The position numbers were made by a program, and so were the translations under genes. This document shows, piece after piece, positions 52,969-56,385 of a stretch of 56,385 nucleotides of DNA (the first letter of the stretch is position 1; every line of letters starts with the position of its first letter). The DNA lies in NCBI RefSeq assembly GCF_004791695.1, contig NZ_SRSO01000031.1, positions 1-56,385 on the forward strand, given 5' to 3'. Below the pieces are notes generated by a model, which was not told the origin of the DNA, searched no databases, and saw nothing but the letters and a program-made list of their open reading frames with translations. The DNA comes from Flavivirga rizhaonensis. Lineage in GTDB: Bacteria > Bacteroidota > Bacteroidia > Flavobacteriales > Flavobacteriaceae.

Positions 52969-55827
52969 ATGTCTGATCAAAAACGTCTTTTCTTAGTTGA
53001 TGCTTACGCACTTATTTTTCGTGGTTACTATGCTTTTATAAAAAACCCCAGAATTAACTCTAAAGGCACAGATACCTCAGCTATTTTAGGTTTTATGAAC
53101 TCCCTTTTAGATGTTATAAAGCGTGAACGTCCAGATCACTTAGCCGTTTGTTTTGATAAAGGAGGAAGCGCAGACCGTGTTGAGATGTACCAAGAATATA
53201 AAGCCAATAGGGACGCAACACCAGAAGCTATAAAAATTGCCATTCCATACATTTACAACATACTAGAGGCCATGCATATCCCAATTATGGTTAAGGAAGG
53301 CTATGAAGCTGATGATGTTATTGGAACACTTTCCAAACAAGCCGAAAAAGAAGGCTATAAAACTTTTATGGTAACTCCTGACAAAGATTTTGCGCAATTA
53401 GTGTCTGAAAATATTTTTATGTATCGCCCCGTTTTTGGTGGAGGTTATGAAACCTGGGGCATTCCAGAAGTACAAAAGAAATTTGAAGTAACCGATCCTT
53501 TACAAGTCATCGATTTTTTAGGAATGATGGGAGATTCCAGTGATAATATTCCTGGACTTCCTGGCGTTGGTGAAAAAACAGCCAAAAAGTTTTTAGTGCA
53601 ATATGGTAGCATGGAAAATCTTTTAGCCAATACGCATGAATTGAAAGGCAAAATGAAAGAGAAAATTGAAGCGAATGGCGAATTGGGAATCCTATCAAAA
53701 AAATTGGCAACTATTATGCTAGATGTTCCTGTTGAATTTAATGCCAAAGATTTTGAGTTAGACCATCCAGATATTCCTAAAGTTCTAGAAATTTTCCAAG
53801 AATTGGAGTTCAGAAGATTGATTGACAATTTTACTAAAACATTTACAGTTGAAACGTCTACCTCAGCGAGTATTAAAAACTCTGATGTTTCAGAAAAACA
53901 GAAAACAAAAGCAACACCCAAAGAACAAGCCTCTGCAGGTTCTGGACAATTTTCTTTGTTTGGAGGCAATGTTTCTGAGGCATCGAATACAGAAACCGTA
54001 TCGGAATATGCTAGAAAAACAGCAGAAACAACGCCTCATTTTTATCAAAGTGTAGACTCAGGAATTGCTACGAAACTCTTCATTAAAAATTTAATGAATC
54101 AAACTTCAGTGTGTTTCGATACAGAAACCACAGGTTTAAATCCTATTACAGCAGAATTGGTCGGTATTGCCTTTTCGTGGGAAGTCGGTAAAGGCTTTTA
54201 TTTACCATTCCCTGAAGATAAAACGGAAGCACAAGCACTTATAGAACAGTTACGTCCGTTTTTTGAAAATGAACTCATTCAGAAAATTGGTCAGAACTTA
54301 AAATATGACATTAAAGTTCTGGCTAAATATAATGTCGAGGTTAAAGGTAAATTGTTTGACACCATGTTAGCGCATTACCTCATTAATCCAGATATGCGAC
54401 ATAATATGGATGTGTTAGCAGAAACATATTTAAATTACACACCTATTTCTATAGAAACTCTTATCGGAAAAAAAGGAAAAAATCAATTATTAATGCGGGA
54501 TATTCCTTTAGAAAAACAAACTGAATATGCGGTTGAAGACTCCGATATTACACTTCAATTAAAAGAGCATTTTGAAAAAGAATTAGGTGAAGCAAATACT
54601 CAAAAACTCTTCGATGACATTGAAGTACCATTGCTTCGTGTATTGGCAGCAATGGAATTAGAAGGTATCAATTTGGATAAAAAATTCCTTGAGACACTCT
54701 CGGAAGAATTAAACAAAGATATTGCTTCATTAGAAACAATAATCTACGAGGCTGCAGGTGAGGAATTCAATATAGCATCACCAAAACAACTAGGTGTCAT
54801 ACTCTTTGAAAAACTAAAACTTGTAGATAAACCTAAGAAAACCAAAACAGGTCAATATGCAACCTCTGAAGACATTCTATCTTATTTAGCAAAAGAACAT
54901 GATATCATTCAAAATATTTTAGACTATAGGGGCTTAGCGAAATTAAAAAGCACTTATGTTGATGCTTTACCAACCCAGGTTGAGGAATCAACTGGCCGTG
55001 TACATACCGATTATATGCAGACAGTTGCGGCAACTGGAAGGCTAAGTAGTAACAATCCGAATCTCCAAAACATCCCTATTCGTACAGAACGTGGTAGACA
55101 GGTAAGAAAGGCTTTTATTCCAAGAAACGAAGAATATACACTTTTAGCTGCCGATTATTCCCAAATAGAACTCCGCATTATTGCCGCTTTGAGTGAAGAA
55201 GAAACTATGATTTCTGCATTTAAAAATGGGGAAGATATTCACGCATCTACAGCTTCAAAAGTATTTAATGTTCCTTTAGACAAAGTAACTCGCGAACAAC
55301 GTAGTAATGCTAAGACAGTTAATTTTGGAATTATTTATGGTGTTTCTGCCTTTGGATTAAGCAATCAAACAGATTTATCTAGAAGTGAATCCAAAGAACT
55401 TATAGATACGTATTATGCAACTTATCCAAAACTTAGAAACTTTATTAGTGAGCAAGTTGATTTCGCTAGAGATAATGGCTATGTACAAACCGTATTAGGC
55501 CGTCGTCGTTACTTAAAAGATATTAACTCTAGAAATGCTGTTGTTCGAGGTGCTGCTGAAAGAAATGCTGTTAACGCCCCTATACAAGGAAGTGCTGCCG
55601 ATATTATTAAAATTGCCATGATTAATATCTACGACAAGCTCTCTACAGGAGGTTATAAATCTAAAATGCTTTTACAGGTACATGATGAATTGGTTTTTGA
55701 TGTGTATAAACCTGAATTAGAAACTATTAAAGCATTAGTAAAAACTGAAATGGAAAGTGCTTATACATTAGAAGTGCCTCTTGATGTAGATTTGGGTATT
55801 GGTGCTGATTGGTTGGAAGCGCATTAA
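52969..55827 (+). CDS. polA: DNA polymerase I
   Basis: Encodes 952 residues with all three activities. The 5'-3' exonuclease domain (about 1-290) has the opening LFLVDAYALIFRGYYAF, EADDVIGTL and GLPGVGEKTAKKFL. A Ser/Lys/Gln-rich linker (about 295-345) follows. The 3'-5' proofreading domain (about 360-545) keeps its acidic residues in CFDTETTGL, HNMDVLAETYL and YAVEDSDI. The polymerase domain has motif A DYSQIELRIIAALS (near 729), motif B RSNAKTVNFGIIYG (near 778) and motif C VHDELVF (near 903). It repairs gaps and removes Okazaki primers. It stands alone and converges on the disrupted frame at 55829. Confidence 0.97.
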   Translation: MSDQKRLFLVDAYALIFRGYYAFIKNPRINSKGTDTSAILGFMNSLLDVIKRERPDHLAVCFDKGGSADRVEMYQEYKANRDATPEAIKIAIPYIYNILEAMHIPIMVKEGYEADDVIGTLSKQAEKEGYKTFMVTPDKDFAQLVSENIFMYRPVFGGGYETWGIPEVQKKFEVTDPLQVIDFLGMMGDSSDNIPGLPGVGEKTAKKFLVQYGSMENLLANTHELKGKMKEKIEANGELGILSKKLATIMLDVPVEFNAKDFELDHPDIPKVLEIFQELEFRRLIDNFTKTFTVETSTSASIKNSDVSEKQKTKATPKEQASAGSGQFSLFGGNVSEASNTETVSEYARKTAETTPHFYQSVDSGIATKLFIKNLMNQTSVCFDTETTGLNPITAELVGIAFSWEVGKGFYLPFPEDKTEAQALIEQLRPFFENELIQKIGQNLKYDIKVLAKYNVEVKGKLFDTMLAHYLINPDMRHNMDVLAETYLNYTPISIETLIGKKGKNQLLMRDIPLEKQTEYAVEDSDITLQLKEHFEKELGEANTQKLFDDIEVPLLRVLAAMELEGINLDKKFLETLSEELNKDIASLETIIYEAAGEEFNIASPKQLGVILFEKLKLVDKPKKTKTGQYATSEDILSYLAKEHDIIQNILDYRGLAKLKSTYVDALPTQVEESTGRVHTDYMQTVAATGRLSSNNPNLQNIPIRTERGRQVRKAFIPRNEEYTLLAADYSQIELRIIAALSEEETMISAFKNGEDIHASTASKVFNVPLDKVTREQRSNAKTVNFGIIYGVSAFGLSNQTDLSRSESKELIDTYYATYPKLRNFISEQVDFARDNGYVQTVLGRRRYLKDINSRNAVVRGAAERNAVNAPIQGSAADIIKIAMINIYDKLSTGGYKSKMLLQVHDELVFDVYKPELETIKALVKTEMESAYTLEVPLDVDLGIGADWLEAH

Positions 55828-55828
55828 A

Positions 55829-56110
55829 TTATTTATTTTCAATTATCATTATATTGAAATAAATTTTGTTTCTCGCTTCTTCTCCATAACCAAAAGTTGC
55901 TCCAGCTTGAAAACTTTCAGTATTGATATTAAATACCTCTACACCGTCATCCCCAGCTATAATTGGAATTATATATGGTTTTTTTGTGAATTTGGGGAGT
56001 CTATCATCAATGTTAGTAGTTAAATCTTTAAATTCGAAAACAGGGTATTTATATGTTCCATACCGTGAAGACTAAACAGCAAAAACAAGTATGACTAAAA
56101 TTGTATTCAT
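55829..56110 (-). pseudogene. small exported-protein gene interrupted by an in-frame TAG
   Basis: ATG at 56110 opens MNTILVILVFAV, a signal-peptide-like start, then meets TAG at codon 13. The same frame then stays open for 80 more codons to TAA at 55831-55829, with protein-like sequence (KYPVFEFKDLTTNIDDRLPK, FQAGATFGYGEEARNKIYFN). This suggests a small secreted protein of unknown family broken by one base change, or a sequencing error. No start codon is available after the TAG except near the very end. Confidence 0.45.
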
Positions 56111-56195
56111 TGATTATTTTTACTAAAAGTAAGAAAATACACTTATTTTAGTGCGCTATTAACTAATTATATTGTTTTAAATTGAAATTGAAAAA

Positions 56196-56270
56196 CACCC
56201 CTATAATCCCTTCAGGGGATATTTAGTTCCTAAGTTTAATTTGAGGATTGTCCCCTTGAGGGGCGATTTC
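56196..56270. repeat. short CCCC/GGGG palindromes ahead of the transposase gene
   Basis: ATCCCTTCAGGGGAT (about 56205-56221) and CCCCTTGAGGGG (about 56252-56263) are small palindromes 45 bp apart, following AAACACCCC. They may be part of the insertion sequence's left end or an unrelated intergenic repeat into which it landed. Confidence 0.4.
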
Positions 56271-56277
56271 CTAGAAT

Positions 56278-56385
56278 ATGGCAAAAATTGGTTATATTAT
56301 GATTATGGAACAACAATCAATACTTTCAATCACGCAACGTTTCGGTACTCAAGAAGCCTGTATAAGCTACCTTGAGTCGATTCGT
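56278..56385 (+). CDS. IS1595-type transposase, N-terminal fragment
   Basis: The frame opens at ATG 56278 and runs 36 codons off the right edge. An internal ATG at 56305 gives MEQQSILSITQRFGTQEACI then SYLESIR. The pattern F-x-T-x-E-x-C-x-x-Y-L-x-x-I-R is typical of the zinc-ribbon N-terminus of IS1595/ISXO2-type transposases, which continue WPxGxxCPxC. The catalytic domain is beyond the window. Which start is used cannot be told. Confidence 0.7.
   Translation, partial: MAKIGYIMIMEQQSILSITQRFGTQEACISYLESIR

Noticed and set aside
53445..53969. 174-codon frame antisense to polA
   Set aside because: It overlaps the exonuclease domain and linker of a well-supported gene and has no recognisable domain.

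Overview
This window is AT-rich DNA from a member of the Flavobacteriaceae (Bacteroidota); the genus cannot be fixed from the sequence alone. The evidence is a full-length SprA translocon gene, proteins carrying type IX secretion system (T9SS) type A and type B sorting domains, a PorP/SprF protein, an alternative complex III operon fused to caa3-type oxidase genes, a DUF2723 membrane protein, and promoters of the Bacteroidota TAnnTTTG type. Most genes lie on the minus strand.

Layout. 1-569: start of a truncated, possibly transposase, gene and a repeat-filled spacer. 570-10890: minus-strand operon maeB-ruvA-sprA (malic enzyme, Holliday junction protein, T9SS outer-membrane translocon). 11164-15672: queG, two near-identical small GIY-YIG nuclease genes bracketed by inverted copies of a dispersed repeat, a cytochrome P450 and ruvB. 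15855-23616: T9SS type B cargo operon (large repeat adhesin, PorP/SprF, PorE-like OmpA protein). 23975-35753: actABCDEF-cox2-cox1, a complete quinol-to-oxygen electron transfer module. 35970-36844: SPOR-domain protein and tail-collar protein, converging. 37251-41818: rimP-nusA-infB, with a terminator-like hairpin in its leader. 41954-45949: universal stress protein and a type A T9SS cargo. 46613-46685: tRNA-Gln. 46927-50919: DUF2723 protein and polysaccharide deacetylase. 50922-52509: cysteine-free thioredoxin-fold protein and a membrane metallophosphoesterase. 52969-55827: polA. The right edge cuts into an IS1595-type transposase gene.

Two themes tie the genes together. One is protein export by the T9SS: SprA is the outer-membrane channel, PorP/SprF and the PorE-like protein are partners for type B substrates, and both cargo types are encoded here. 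The other is aerobic respiration: ActA-F oxidises menaquinol and passes electrons through c-type haems to the Cox1/Cox2 oxidase. The rest is core housekeeping.

The least ordinary parts are the duplicated GIY-YIG genes with inverted repeat ends (12240-13226), a hairpin just ahead of rimP, a 7-bp tandem repeat inside the deacetylase gene, a 30-bp-spaced direct repeat upstream of the type B cargo operon, and a repeat-built spacer beside tRNA-Gln.
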